DNA from: Verrucomicrobium sp. GAS474
GTDB taxonomy: Bacteria; Verrucomicrobiota; Verrucomicrobiia; Methylacidiphilales; GAS474
NCBI RefSeq assembly: GCF_900105685.1
Contig: NZ_LT629781.1
Coordinates: forward strand, 248,001 to 312,000
Direction of reading: 5' to 3'
DNA length: 64,000 nt
Part shown: piece by piece, positions 16,221-24,358 of the stretch
Position numbering within the stretch: the stretch's first letter is position 1
How the letters are laid out: every line of letters starts with the position of its first letter
Translations under genes and position numbers: made by a program
Notes under the pieces: generated by a model
Told to the model about the DNA's origin: nothing
Database searches by the model: none
What the model saw: only the letters and a program-made list of their open reading frames with translations

Positions 16221-17717
16221 CTACGGCTTCTCCAGCCGCACCGTCACCTTCACCGTCGCGGGGAAGTTCTTCGGCGGGCGGATGGTCGGGGGAAGGTCGA
16301 GGGCGATGGGGAGGGTGTAGGTCCCGGGGCGGTGGTAGCCGTCGAGGTTCACCGGGAGGGTCTTCACCGTCGGGCCGTAGAGGGAGGGCTTGTCCTTGAT
16401 CCGGGCGGAGAGGACGTTCGGGACGATGCTGACGACCTGGGCGACGCGCATCCCCTTCTCGAGCCCGACGAAGGCGGGGACGATGGGGAAGGTCCGGCTC
16501 TGGGCCTCGACGAGGGTCAGCTTCAGCTGCTGGGGCCGATAGCTCTCGATCTCCCAGCCGGGGGGCAGCTCCGAGGCCATGTGGGAGGTGAGGTCCATCG
16601 TCAGCGCCCCGGCGTGGGCGTTCTGGAGGTCGACGGTGATGTTGAGCCGGTGAACGGCGTCGTCGATCGAGCGGCCGGAGACGATGTCCTCGTTGTTCGG
16701 CACGCGGAGGAAGACGTCGGCGCGGAGGGCCTCGCTCCCCGAGTCGATGTAGAGGTCGTCGGGGACGTTGGCGAAGTTGATCGGGGCCTGGACGACGTTG
16801 AGGTTCGTGACGCGGGCGGCGTGGACCGGCTTGTTCAGCCAGTTCACCGTGGGGACGGCGATCAGGGCGACGAGGACGGCCCCGGCCCAGGCGGAGCGGG
16901 AGAGCCAGCGGTCCCGCGTCGAGGTCCGCCGCCGCTCGACGCGGAGGATCTCCCCGAGGAAGCGGGCGATGTCCTCCTCCTTCACCGAGGCCAGCTCGGC
17001 GAGGCGCCCCTGCCGGGCGTGGGAGAGGACGCCGCGCTCCTCGGAGACGACGAGGATGTCGGCGTCGCAATGCTCGCTGAGGCCGAGGGCGGCGAGGTGG
17101 CGCGTTCCCCATTCGTCGCGGACGGGCGTCTCCCCGGTCCCGTCGCTGAGCGGGAGGACCGCGCCGACGCGGACGATGCGGTCCCGCAGGATGACGATGG
17201 CACCGTCGTGCCGAGGGCAGCCGGGATGGAGGAGGGAGAGGAGGAGGGACTTCGTGACGAGGGAGTCGTACTCCTCGCCGCCGTTGAGGAAGGAATCGAC
17301 GTCGTCCCCCTTCGGGAAGATGAGGATCGTCCCGCGCCGGATGCGGACGAGCTCGGCGAGGGCCGAGGAAAGGGCCGGGATCGGGTTGTTCCCGCCGACG
17401 GGCCGGTGGCCGAAGAGCTGCCGGAGCGTCGCCGTCTGCCAGGCGCGGCGGAGGTCGGGGAGGAAGCTGAGGACGACGAGGGCGACCGTCGGCACGATGA
17501 GGGCGGCGACGAGGATCTGGGTGACGGGAAGCTCGAACTTCTGGATGGTGAAGAAGAAGGCGGCGAAGCCGAGGAGGATGCCGACGAAGCGCCCCAGCCG
17601 GGGATTGGAGAAGATCCAGCCGAACATGATCCGGAAGATCAGGACGCAGAGGACGATGTCGGCGATGACCGAGAGGGAGACCGAACCGAGGAGGCGGACG
17701 AGGAAGGACATCGTCAT
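16221..17717 (-). CDS. Diadenylate cyclase fused to YbbR-like domain (CdaA-CdaR fusion)
   Basis: A 498-residue membrane protein that should make c-di-AMP from two ATP. Three N-terminal helices (about 12-88) match CdaA. A DAC domain follows (about 105-255) with DGA at 171-173 and GTRHLAALG at 204-212; the canonical RHR has Leu in place of the second Arg, so activity should be tested. A fourth membrane helix (about 272-292, SAWAGAVLVALIAVPTVNWL) leads to an extracytoplasmic YbbR/CdaR-like region (about 295-498) with PNNEDIVSGRSIDDAV and repeats ending LPPTIRPPKNFP. In most bacteria cdaA and cdaR are separate adjacent genes; here one unbroken frame carries both. It sits between prs and a membrane protein on the same strand. 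Confidence 0.85.
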   Translation of the reverse strand: MTMSFLVRLLGSVSLSVIADIVLCVLIFRIMFGWIFSNPRLGRFVGILLGFAAFFFTIQKFELPVTQILVAALIVPTVALVVLSFLPDLRRAWQTATLRQLFGHRPVGGNNPIPALSSALAELVRIRRGTILIFPKGDDVDSFLNGGEEYDSLVTKSLLLSLLHPGCPRHDGAIVILRDRIVRVGAVLPLSDGTGETPVRDEWGTRHLAALGLSEHCDADILVVSEERGVLSHARQGRLAELASVKEEDIARFLGEILRVERRRTSTRDRWLSRSAWAGAVLVALIAVPTVNWLNKPVHAARVTNLNVVQAPINFANVPDDLYIDSGSEALRADVFLRVPNNEDIVSGRSIDDAVHRLNITVDLQNAHAGALTMDLTSHMASELPPGWEIESYRPQQLKLTLVEAQSRTFPIVPAFVGLEKGMRVAQVVSIVPNVLSARIKDKPSLYGPTVKTLPVNLDGYHRPGTYTLPIALDLPPTIRPPKNFPATVKVTVRLEKP

Positions 17718-17792
17718 GGATCGGGTGGGAAGGGATTGGACGGGGGCCGGGGCCGGGGCGGAAGGAGGAGCCTGCCGCCCGGTTGCCCGGGC

Positions 17793-18746
17793 TTACGCCT
17801 TGGACCGGATGTCGAAGAGGGAGGAGACCGACTCGCCGTCGTGGACGCGCCGGATCGCCTCGCCGAGGAGGGCCGAGACGTCGAGGGCGGTCAGCTTGAA
17901 GCCGTCGATCTTCGCGGGGGGGACGCTGTTCGTGGTGATGAGTTCCTCGATGTCGGAATTCTTCAGGCGCTCGATGCCGATGTCGTTCAGGACGGCGTGG
18001 GAGACGCCGGCGAAGATCCGCTTCGCGCCCGACTTCTTCAGCATCTTCGCGGCGGAGCAGAGGGTCCCCGCCGTCTCGGTGATGTCGTCGACGAGGAGGA
18101 CGTCCTTCCCGGCGACGTCGCCGACGATGAACTGCGCCTCGGTCTCGGTGGCGCTGATGCGGCGCTTCACGACGATGGCGAGGCCCGCGCCGAGCATCTG
18201 GGAATAGGCCGAGGCCATCTTCATCCCGCCGACGTCGGGCGAGACGACGACGAGGTTGTCGAGCTTCTTCTCCGAAAGGTGGCGGTAGAAGATCGGGGCG
18301 GCGTAGAGGTGGTCGACGGGGATGTCGAAGAAGCCCTGGATCTGCTGGGCGTGGAGGTCCATCGTCAGCACCCGGTTCGTCCCGGCGGCGACGAGGAGGT
18401 TCGCGATCAGCTTCGCGGTGATCGGGACGCGGGGCTGGTCCTTGCGGTCCTGGCGGGCGTAGCCGTAGAAGGGAAGGACGGCGGTGATCCGGGCAGCGCT
18501 GGCGCGGCGGACGGCGTCGATCATGATCAGCAGCTCCATGATGTGCTGGTTCGTCGGCGGGCAGGTCGGCTGGACGATGTAGACGTCGCGGCCCCGGATG
18601 TTCTCGTTGATCTTGACGAAGGTCTCGCCGTCCGGGAAGGAGGTCACCGTCGCCTGACCGAGGGGGATGCCGAGGTAGCTGGCGATTTTCTGGGCGAGGT
18701 CGACATTGGCCGAACCGGAAAAGATCTGAAGAGCGGGGCCGTTCAT
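17793..18746 (-). CDS. prs: Ribose-phosphate pyrophosphokinase (PRPP synthetase)
   Basis: A 317-residue cytosolic enzyme making PRPP from ribose 5-phosphate and ATP for nucleotide, histidine and tryptophan synthesis. Signatures: SGSANVDLAQKIASYLG, FPDGETFVKINENIRGRDVY (ATP loop), YGYARQDRKDQPRVPITAK (flexible loop) and the PRPP-binding strand VVVSPDVGGMKMA. The length is normal. The start MNGPALQIFSG gives the standard N-terminus. It lies 75 nt upstream of the diadenylate cyclase fusion and may lead that operon, linking ATP-derived nucleotide supply and c-di-AMP synthesis by location only. Confidence 0.93.
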   Translation of the reverse strand: MNGPALQIFSGSANVDLAQKIASYLGIPLGQATVTSFPDGETFVKINENIRGRDVYIVQPTCPPTNQHIMELLIMIDAVRRASAARITAVLPFYGYARQDRKDQPRVPITAKLIANLLVAAGTNRVLTMDLHAQQIQGFFDIPVDHLYAAPIFYRHLSEKKLDNLVVVSPDVGGMKMASAYSQMLGAGLAIVVKRRISATETEAQFIVGDVAGKDVLLVDDITETAGTLCSAAKMLKKSGAKRIFAGVSHAVLNDIGIERLKNSDIEELITTNSVPPAKIDGFKLTALDVSALLGEAIRRVHDGESVSSLFDIRSKA

Positions 18747-18859
18747 AGGAAGCTGGGGGAGACCAGAATGGGGGCGATCGTCCCCGATTCAAGCAGATTC
18801 AGGGAAAAGCATCGCGCAGGAGGCTTGCCGACCCCACCCAACTCTTTCATACCAGTAAA

Positions 18860-19282
18860 GTGTTCCATTCCTTCCTGACCGATCCCTATTGGATCGTGGT
18901 CCGCATCGGGACCGGGGCGTTGCTGACCTGGGGCCTCGTGACCGGGGGGATGGTCCTGCTGACGCTGGCGCTCCATCGCAAAACCCGAGGCTGGAAGACC
19001 CGCGCCGCGATCGGAGCCCTCCCCGCCCTCCTCTTCGCGGGTCTTGTCACGGGGGAAATGGTCTGCGGCGTTCGTCCCTCCGTTACCTGGCTCCAGGGCA
19101 TCGTCCTCCTGATCGTCCTCCTTCTCTTCATGGGAGCGTGGGCGATGAGCGTCGCGCCGGTGGTGACGGCCTTCGCGAAAAAGACCAAGGACCGCTGGCT
19201 GATCGGCAGCGTGGTACTCCTCCTCCACCTCGCCGCGTGGGTCGCTTTTCTGATCCTATCGAGCCTCTCGGCTTCGCTCTGA
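18860..19282 (+). CDS. Small four-helix membrane protein, function unknown
   Basis: A 140-residue hydrophobic protein beginning from GTG at 18860 (MFHSFLTDPYWIVVRIG). Four predicted membrane segments are visible: about 12-35, 48-66, 77-97 and 117-135, separated by short basic loops (HRKTRGWKTRA, AKKTKDRW). No catalytic motif is seen and I do not recognise the family. It reads away from prs and converges with the flavoprotein gene (8-nt gap), so it is a single-gene unit. The opposite-strand frame here is a weaker, arginine-rich shadow. Confidence 0.55.
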   Translation: MFHSFLTDPYWIVVRIGTGALLTWGLVTGGMVLLTLALHRKTRGWKTRAAIGALPALLFAGLVTGEMVCGVRPSVTWLQGIVLLIVLLLFMGAWAMSVAPVVTAFAKKTKDRWLIGSVVLLLHLAAWVAFLILSSLSASL

Positions 19283-19289
19283 TCGCGCT

Positions 19290-20525
19290 TCAACCCCGAT
19301 ATTCCGCCGCCCCGCGTCCCGCCCGGGTTCCCGTGGCGAAGCTCCCCTGGAGGAGGTAGCCGCCCGTCGGGGCTTCCCAGTCGATCATCTCCCCGGCGGC
19401 GAAGAGACCGGGGATCGCCCGGAGCATCAGATTCTCGTCCAGGGCCTCCCATGCGATCCCGCCCGCCGAGGAGATCGCCTCGGCGACGGGCCGGGCTTCC
19501 CCCAGCGCGAGGGGGAAGTCCTTCACCCGCGCCGCCAGGGCGGCGGGGGTCGGGGAGGGGGAGCCGCTCTCGGCCCATTCCAGCAGGGCCGTCGCCGCCG
19601 GTCCCAGCCGCCAGCGGGGCGCGGCGGTTGCAAGGAAGGCGGCGGGATCGCGGGGAGGGGTCCCGGCCCGGCGGAGGAGCTCGTCGACCGAAAGGGTCGA
19701 CTTGAAATCGAGGCGGATCTCGCGGGGGAGACTCTCCCGGATCGCCGCGCCGAGGGCGTAGACGGCGCTCCCCTCGATCCCGTACCGGGTGACGAGGCAT
19801 TCCCCCTCGACCCGCCGCCTGCCGCCACCGATACCGACAGTCAGGGCGATGTTCTTCAGCGGCATCCCCTCGGCGGCGGCGAGGACCGGGGCGGGCCATC
19901 CCCCGGCGACCTCATAACCGCAGTTCGCCGCCCGCCACGGCGCGACGGGGATGCCCCGTTCCGCGAGCAGGGAGACCCAGCCGCCGTCGGAGCCGGTCTC
20001 CGGGTAGGAAGCGCCGCCGAGGGCGAGGACCGCGGCGGTGCAGGGATAGCTGATCGCGTTCCCCTCGCTCTCAAAAAGAAGATGGAGGCCGGAGCCGTCC
20101 CCGGTCTCCTCCCAGCCCCGCCAGGCATGGCGGAAGCGGAAGGCGACGCCCTGCTTCTTCAATCGCGCGGTCCAGGCGCGAAGCAGCGGGGCCGCCTTCT
20201 TCGCCTCGGGGAAGACCCGCCCGCTGGTCCCGACGAAGGTCGGGACGCCGAGTTCCGCCGCCCAGGCCCGGAGCGCCTCGGGATCGAAATCGGCCAACAG
20301 CGCGGGCCACCGCCCCTCGCCGCCGCGATAGCGGGGGACGAATTTCTCCAGCGGTTCCGAATGGGTGAGATTCAACCCGCCGACCCCGGCCAGGAGGAAC
20401 TTCCGCCCCGGCGACGGCTTGTGGTCGAAGACCGTCACCGCGCAACCGGCCTCGGCCGCGACCTCGGCGGCCCGCAGCCCGGCGGGGCCGCCACCGATCA
20501 CGGCCACGATGCGGGGAAAATCCAT
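19290..20525 (-). CDS. HI0933/YhiN-like flavoprotein (TIGR03862-type NAD(P)/FAD oxidoreductase)
   Basis: A 411-residue protein with an N-terminal Rossmann FAD-binding motif IGGGPAGLRAAEVAAEAG, then DHKPSPGRKFLLAGVGGLNL, the GGxN-like pattern typical of HI0933-family flavoproteins. The second FAD contact near the C-terminus is also present: SAGGIAWEALDENLML followed by PGLFAAGEMIDWEAPTGGYL. The segment FVGTSGRVFPEAKKAAPLLR matches the family. Relatives include the bile-acid enzyme BaiN, but the reaction of this subgroup is unknown. Cytosolic; no signal peptide. Convergent with the small membrane-protein gene. Confidence 0.85.
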   Translation of the reverse strand: MDFPRIVAVIGGGPAGLRAAEVAAEAGCAVTVFDHKPSPGRKFLLAGVGGLNLTHSEPLEKFVPRYRGGEGRWPALLADFDPEALRAWAAELGVPTFVGTSGRVFPEAKKAAPLLRAWTARLKKQGVAFRFRHAWRGWEETGDGSGLHLLFESEGNAISYPCTAAVLALGGASYPETGSDGGWVSLLAERGIPVAPWRAANCGYEVAGGWPAPVLAAAEGMPLKNIALTVGIGGGRRRVEGECLVTRYGIEGSAVYALGAAIRESLPREIRLDFKSTLSVDELLRRAGTPPRDPAAFLATAAPRWRLGPAATALLEWAESGSPSPTPAALAARVKDFPLALGEARPVAEAISSAGGIAWEALDENLMLRAIPGLFAAGEMIDWEAPTGGYLLQGSFATGTRAGRGAAEYRG

Positions 20526-20629
20526 CGCGGCAGGATAGGGCCTCGCCCGAATTGATCAACTCCCGCGCCTTGCCTCCCGCACTGATGTGCTCTTTAATGG
20601 CTCAAGCCTAATTCCAGGCCCCCCTTTTC

Positions 20630-20932
20630 ATGGAGATGAACAAGAATTCCACCGAGCCGCCGAAGGAAACTGGCAATTGGTCGAAGAAAGATACCTTCGA
20701 CAAGGTCTTCGACTTCCTCCTCGGCGCCTTCGCCGGAGGATTCGTCGGGGCCGTCCTCTTCCTGCGGCGCAGCGCCTCGCTGAAGGCCGCCCTCGTGGCG
20801 ATCGGCTGTGCCGCCCTGGTCGGCGGGATCTTCGCCGCCCTGTTCCGTCCGAAGCACTCCAACCTCCACGAGCAGGACGACTTCTGGCAAAACTACGTCG
20901 CGTGGTGGTTCTGGCCCTGGCGTCGGAAATAG
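20630..20932 (+). CDS. Small membrane protein with two predicted helices, function unknown
   Basis: A 100-residue protein with a charged N-terminus (MEMNKNSTEPPKETG), a Gly-rich membrane segment (LLGAFAGGFVGAVLFL), a second one (ALVAIGCAALVGGIFAALF) and a Trp-rich C-terminus (FWQNYVAWWFWPWRRK). Helix packing through Gly motifs is plausible. The aromatic-basic tail may sit at the membrane interface. I do not recognise it. It ends 31 nt before a bidirectional terminator that also serves the convergent chemotaxis receptor gene. Confidence 0.6.
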   Translation: MEMNKNSTEPPKETGNWSKKDTFDKVFDFLLGAFAGGFVGAVLFLRRSASLKAALVAIGCAALVGGIFAALFRPKHSNLHEQDDFWQNYVAWWFWPWRRK

Positions 20933-20963
20933 CTTTTTCCTCTTTCCCGGCCGATCCAAACAC

Positions 20964-20997
20964 AAAAAAAGCCGTCCGGTTTCCCGGACGGCTTTTT
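20964..20997. terminator. Bidirectional intrinsic terminator
   Basis: Perfect 9-bp stem GCCGTCCGG (20971-20979) and CCGGACGGC (20984-20992), loop TTTC, with an A-run before (20964-20970) and a T-run after (20993-20997). It lies between the convergent small membrane-protein gene and the chemotaxis receptor gene and can end both. Confidence 0.9.
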
Positions 20998-21011
20998 CGC
21001 TTAGAGAGGGA

Positions 21012-22739
21012 TCACTCCCCCCGGAACTCCGACCCATGGAGCTTCCCCTCTCCCTCGGAGATCGGCGGCAGCGGGATCGCCCCTTCGTCATCGGAGGAAA
21101 GGGAGGCCTTGGCCTTCGTCCCCTTCGAGGCGCCGACGGCGACCCGCGTGCGGGTCACGTGCCGGGAGGAGGACGAGGCCGCCTTGGCGAAGCCTCCCCG
21201 CGTTTCCCCGCCGCCGGTCACCAGCTGCTGCAGGACGCCGACGTGGCTCTGGAGCTCGGCCGACTGGCCGCTGAGTTCCTCGGCGGCGGCGGCGGTCTGC
21301 TCCGAGGTGGCGGCGCTGTCCTGCGTCGTCTGCTCCATCTCGCCGATGGCCCGCGTCAGCTCGGAGAGGCCGGTGCTCTGCTCGCCCGAGGCGGTGGCGA
21401 TCGACTCGATCTGGGAATCGACCTGCCGGACCTTCGCGACGATGTCGGCGAGGCTCTGCTCCACCGCGCGCGATTTCTGGGAAATCTCGGCGATCCGGTT
21501 CGTCACCCGGACGTTGACCTCGACGCCCCGCTGGCTCTGCTCCGCGGCGGCCTCGATGAGGAGGGCCGTCTCCTTCGCGGCGTCGGCGCTCCGCTGGGCG
21601 AGGGCGCGGACCTCCTCGGCGACGACGGCGAACCCGGCCCCGGCCTCCCCGGCCCGGGCCGCCTCGACGGCGGCGTTCAGCGCCAGGATGTTCGTCTGGA
21701 ACGCGATCTCGTCGATCGTCTTGATGATCTTGGAAATGTCGTCGCTCGACTTCTTGATGTCGCCGATCGCGGCGGCCATCTCGCTGCTCGCCTTCTGGAT
21801 CGCCTCGGTGGCGTGCTTCATCTCCCCGGTCCGCTCCGCGCCGCCCTCGGCGGCGGTCCGGGTCTCCATGGAGAGGGCCTTGGCGCTCGCGGCGCTGTCG
21901 GCGTTGCGACGCGTCATGCTGGCGATCTCCTCGAGGCTGGCGCTGGTCTCCTCGAGCGTGGCGGCCTGGCGACTCGCCCCCTCGGCGAGGTGATTGCTGC
22001 TGGTCGAGACCTGCCCGGCGGCGTCGGCCACCTGGGAGGAACTCTCCCCGAGCATCTGGCTCACCTCCTGGAGCGTCGAGTTGATCCCGCCGATGATCCT
22101 CCACGCCGCGCCGATGCCGACGCAGACGATGAGGACGATGACACTGAGGATGATCCAGAAGGCCGTCGCCGCCGTGCTCTGGAAGCGGGCACCGCTGGCG
22201 TCGAGCCGCCGCGCGTTGGCCCCGTTGAGGGTGCCGAAGGTCTCCTGCCGCTCGTGGAAGGCGAGGGCCATCTCCCCGCGATAGATCTCGGCGGCCCCGG
22301 CCGTGTCGCCCGCGTCGAGGCGCGCCATGAATTGCTTCCGGATGTCATACCAGCGGCCCCGGGTATCCTTGAAATGGTTCCACATCGCCTTCTGCTCGTC
22401 GGAGCGGACGTAGGCGTCGTACCAGGCGATGTCGCCCTCGGAACGCTGGGTGTTGTCGGCCAGCTTGGCCTTGATCGTCGCGGCGGCCTCGGGCGTCGCC
22501 GTCAGCAGTTCCCCGAGGAGGACGTAGCTGCCGTAGAACGTCTCCGTCAGGGCGAGGGAATGGACGACGGCTTCGGCGTCGCCGTTGACGACCCCCACGG
22601 GGACCTTCCCGTCGACGCCGACCACGGCGTCGACCACGCTGCCCCGCTGCACCAGGGAAAAGAGCCCGAGCCCGGCGGCCAGCACAATCATGAGGCTGAA
22701 GCCGAATAAAATCCGGCCTTTGATCGTCCATTGATTCAT
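21012..22739 (-). CDS. Methyl-accepting chemotaxis protein
   Basis: A 575-residue inner-membrane receptor. A first helix (about 8-28, [20 protein letters not shown]) and second helix (about 190-215, [20 protein letters not shown]) bracket a four-helix-bundle periplasmic sensor. The cytoplasmic signalling domain contains the conserved hairpin tip [20 protein letters not shown] with [20 protein letters not shown] after it, and Glu/Gln-rich methylation helices. No clear HAMP domain and no C-terminal CheR-tethering pentapeptide are seen. No che genes are nearby, so the array proteins lie elsewhere. The ATG at 22739 (MNQWTIKGR) fits the first helix; an upstream in-frame ATG adds an unlikely extension. 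Confidence 0.88.
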   Translation of the reverse strand: MNQWTIKGRILFGFSLMIVLAAGLGLFSLVQRGSVVDAVVGVDGKVPVGVVNGDAEAVVHSLALTETFYGSYVLLGELLTATPEAAATIKAKLADNTQRSEGDIAWYDAYVRSDEQKAMWNHFKDTRGRWYDIRKQFMARLDAGDTAGAAEIYRGEMALAFHERQETFGTLNGANARRLDASGARFQSTAATAFWIILSVIVLIVCVGIGAAWRIIGGINSTLQEVSQMLGESSSQVADAAGQVSTSSNHLAEGASRQAATLEETSASLEEIASMTRRNADSAASAKALSMETRTAAEGGAERTGEMKHATEAIQKASSEMAAAIGDIKKSSDDISKIIKTIDEIAFQTNILALNAAVEAARAGEAGAGFAVVAEEVRALAQRSADAAKETALLIEAAAEQSQRGVEVNVRVTNRIAEISQKSRAVEQSLADIVAKVRQVDSQIESIATASGEQSTGLSELTRAIGEMEQTTQDSAATSEQTAAAAEELSGQSAELQSHVGVLQQLVTGGGETRGGFAKAASSSSRHVTRTRVAVGASKGTKAKASLSSDDEGAIPLPPISEGEGKLHGSEFRGE

Positions 22740-22906
22740 ACGTTTTTTCGTTGTTTGCTTCGGTACCGATTGTGAAATAACGCCTTTCCGCACCCGGCTT
22801 CCTGCGGATCGGGGAGAGGCTTTTTTAGTGCAGCAGAAAGTATGCCTCTCCCTTCTTCAAGGGAGGTAAATCGCGAAAAACGGAAAAGAGGCGCGCCCCT
22901 CGGACG

Positions 22907-22939
22907 CAAAAAAGCGGCAGGGAAGGCCCTGCCGCTTTT
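22907..22939 (-). terminator. Intrinsic terminator of the Lys/Ala-rich protein gene
   Basis: Stem GCGGCAGGG (22913-22921) with CCCTGCCGC (22926-22934), 4-nt loop, A-run 22907-22912 (T-run on the minus strand) and T-run 22935-22939. It ends the gene at 22961-23365 transcribed leftwards. Confidence 0.85.
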
Positions 22940-22960
22940 TGGGAAACGAACGGATCCGGC

Positions 22961-23365
22961 TTACTTGGCGCTCGTCGCGGGGGCCGAGGTCGTGACCGGG
23001 GCCGAAGCGGCCGTCGTCGCGGGAGTGGAGGCGGCGGCAGCGGCGGCGTCCTTCTTGTGCTTCTTCTTCGCCTTCTTCTTGGCCTTCTTGTCGGCGGCAG
23101 CCGTCTTGTCGTCCGCGGCCTTACCAGCGGTGGCGGTGGCGGCGGCGTCCTTCTTCTTGTGCTTCTTCTTCGCCTTCTTGGGGGCGGCGGCAGTCGAGCC
23201 GGGCGCGGAGACGGCCGGGGGAACCGAGGGATCGGCGGGGGCGGTGGTGCCGGCGGGATCCGAAGGGGGGGCGACGGGGGCGGTCACGGGAGTCTGCGCC
23301 GAGGCCAGGCTCGCGAACGAGAGGCCGAGGACGGAAAGAGTCAACAACAGAGAGAATTTCTTCAT
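22961..23365 (-). CDS. Exported Lys/Ala-rich low-complexity protein
   Basis: A 134-residue protein starting MKKFSLLLTLSVLGLSFASL, with a clear signal peptide cleaved after ASA (about residue 23). The mature part is Pro/Ala/Thr-rich, followed by two blocks of the form KKAKKKHKKKD, then KKAKKKAKKKHKKDAAAA, separated by an Ala/Asp segment. Such highly basic repeats resemble histone-H1-like tails, but the signal peptide sends this one outside the cytoplasm, where it could bind polyanions such as LPS, teichoic-like polymers or extracellular DNA. That role is inference. A terminator follows immediately. Confidence 0.65.
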   Translation of the reverse strand: MKKFSLLLTLSVLGLSFASLASAQTPVTAPVAPPSDPAGTTAPADPSVPPAVSAPGSTAAAPKKAKKKHKKKDAAATATAGKAADDKTAAADKKAKKKAKKKHKKDAAAAAASTPATTAASAPVTTSAPATSAK

Positions 23366-23427
23366 TACGATAATTGAACCGGATACCACGGAAAAAGTTG
23401 CGGGGATTTTTTTTGGCCGTACCATTT

Positions 23428-23682
23428 ATGACTGCTCCCATGACTCCGATCCTCTACGTCAAAACCGGCTGCCCCTGGTGCAGCGAAGCCGAAGCCGTCC
23501 TCGACCGGCATGGCATCTCCTACGATCCCATCGACGTCCTCCGCGACCGCGACGCCTTCAAGCGGATGAAGGAGATCTCCGGCCAGACGAAGGCCCCGAC
23601 CCTCGAATGGGAAGACCGCGTCCTCGCCGACTTCGGCCCGGAAGACCTCGAGGAGTTCCTCAAGGAAAACAAGCTCAAGTAA
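23428..23682 (+). CDS. Glutaredoxin
   Basis: An 84-residue single-domain thioredoxin-fold protein with active site GCPWCSEAEAVL (CPWC, dithiol type with Trp at the third position). The conserved TxxP-like cis-proline segment is TKAPTLEWEDRV. Glutaredoxins reduce disulfides and glutathionylated proteins in the cytosol using glutathione or a related thiol. The ATG at 23428 (MTAPMTPILYVKTG) was chosen over an upstream in-frame ATG because it gives the normal length. It lies 13 nt upstream of the DUF309 gene and is probably co-transcribed. Confidence 0.88.
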   Translation: MTAPMTPILYVKTGCPWCSEAEAVLDRHGISYDPIDVLRDRDAFKRMKEISGQTKAPTLEWEDRVLADFGPEDLEEFLKENKLK

Positions 23683-23695
23683 GGGACCGGGCGGC

Positions 23696-24118
23696 GTGAG
23701 CAAGAAATCCCCCAAGATCGCCGCCTTCCTCGCCACGGTCACCGCCGATCCCCGGCACTCCCCCTACTACGCGGGCTACTTCGCCTGCTTCAACGCGGCC
23801 CTCTATTACGAGGCCCACGACGTGCTGGAGGAGATGTGGCTGCCGGTGAGGAAGGAGGCGGAGGGGAACTTCTTCAAGGGGCTGATCCAGCTCGCCGGGG
23901 CCTTCGTCCACCTCCAGAAGAACCGGCTCCGCCCCTCGGGCAACCTCTTCGCCCTCGCCGAGGCCAACCTCGCCCAGTACCCCGACATCCACCTCGACTT
24001 CGACGCCGCCGGAGCGCGCCGCCTTTGCCGGGAGTGGATCGGGAAGCTGGAGCATTCCGGATTCACCGTGAATCCGCTGACGCCCGAGAGCGCGCCGAAA
24101 TTGGGATTGCTGCCTTAG
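23696..24118 (+). CDS. DUF309-family protein
   Basis: A 140-residue cytosolic helical protein. The family motif ALYYEAHDVLEEMW near residue 36 and the following KGLIQLAGAFVHLQKN helix match DUF309 proteins, which have a conserved E-x-H pair and a small helical bundle of unknown function. The start is GTG at 23696. It follows glutaredoxin closely. The next gene is convergent, with a structured repeat element between them. Confidence 0.7.
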   Translation: MSKKSPKIAAFLATVTADPRHSPYYAGYFACFNAALYYEAHDVLEEMWLPVRKEAEGNFFKGLIQLAGAFVHLQKNRLRPSGNLFALAEANLAQYPDIHLDFDAAGARRLCREWIGKLEHSGFTVNPLTPESAPKLGLLP

Positions 24119-24134
24119 CTGCCAAGTCCTCGCC

Positions 24135-24340
24135 TACGGACGCGTGATCTTCCCAAGCGGACAGGGGGAACTAGCGGACGCTTGCCACATCACGTGACAC
24201 CGCCTGAAGAGAAACCGTTTTCCAAGTTCAGGCCTATCCCAGGGCGCAGCGCAGGAGCGCCACCGCCCCTCTTGCATCTTTAAAACGCGGGGGTTACATC
24301 GACCGGTCCAAGGTCTGTACCCAGCCCCGAAAGGCGCTCC
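24135..24340 (+). repeat. Structured intergenic repeat, copy 3 (divergent)
   Basis: The most diverged copy. It keeps the 5' block GGACGCGTGATCTTCCCAAG, a middle domain with AGGCCTAT (shared with copy 5) and the 3' block GCCCCTCTTGCATCTTTAAA, GGGTTACATC, CCCCGAAAGG. The left arm of the main hairpin is eroded (GGAGCGCCACC). It fills the 240-nt gap between the convergent DUF309 and GGDEF genes. Confidence 0.6.
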
Positions 24341-24358
24341 CCCCCTAACTTCGCGACC

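Noticed and set aside
15547-18792. Minus-strand frame of about 1081 codons across the prs-cdaA region
   Set aside because: It is an Arg/Pro-rich shifted reading of the prs, cyclase and membrane genes, whose own frames carry clear family motifs.
22813-22853. 9-bp inverted repeat GGGAGAGGC / GCCTCTCCC upstream of the chemotaxis receptor
   Set aside because: The arms are 23 nt apart with no T-run and no matching sigma-28 promoter. It may be an operator, but nothing supports a specific role.
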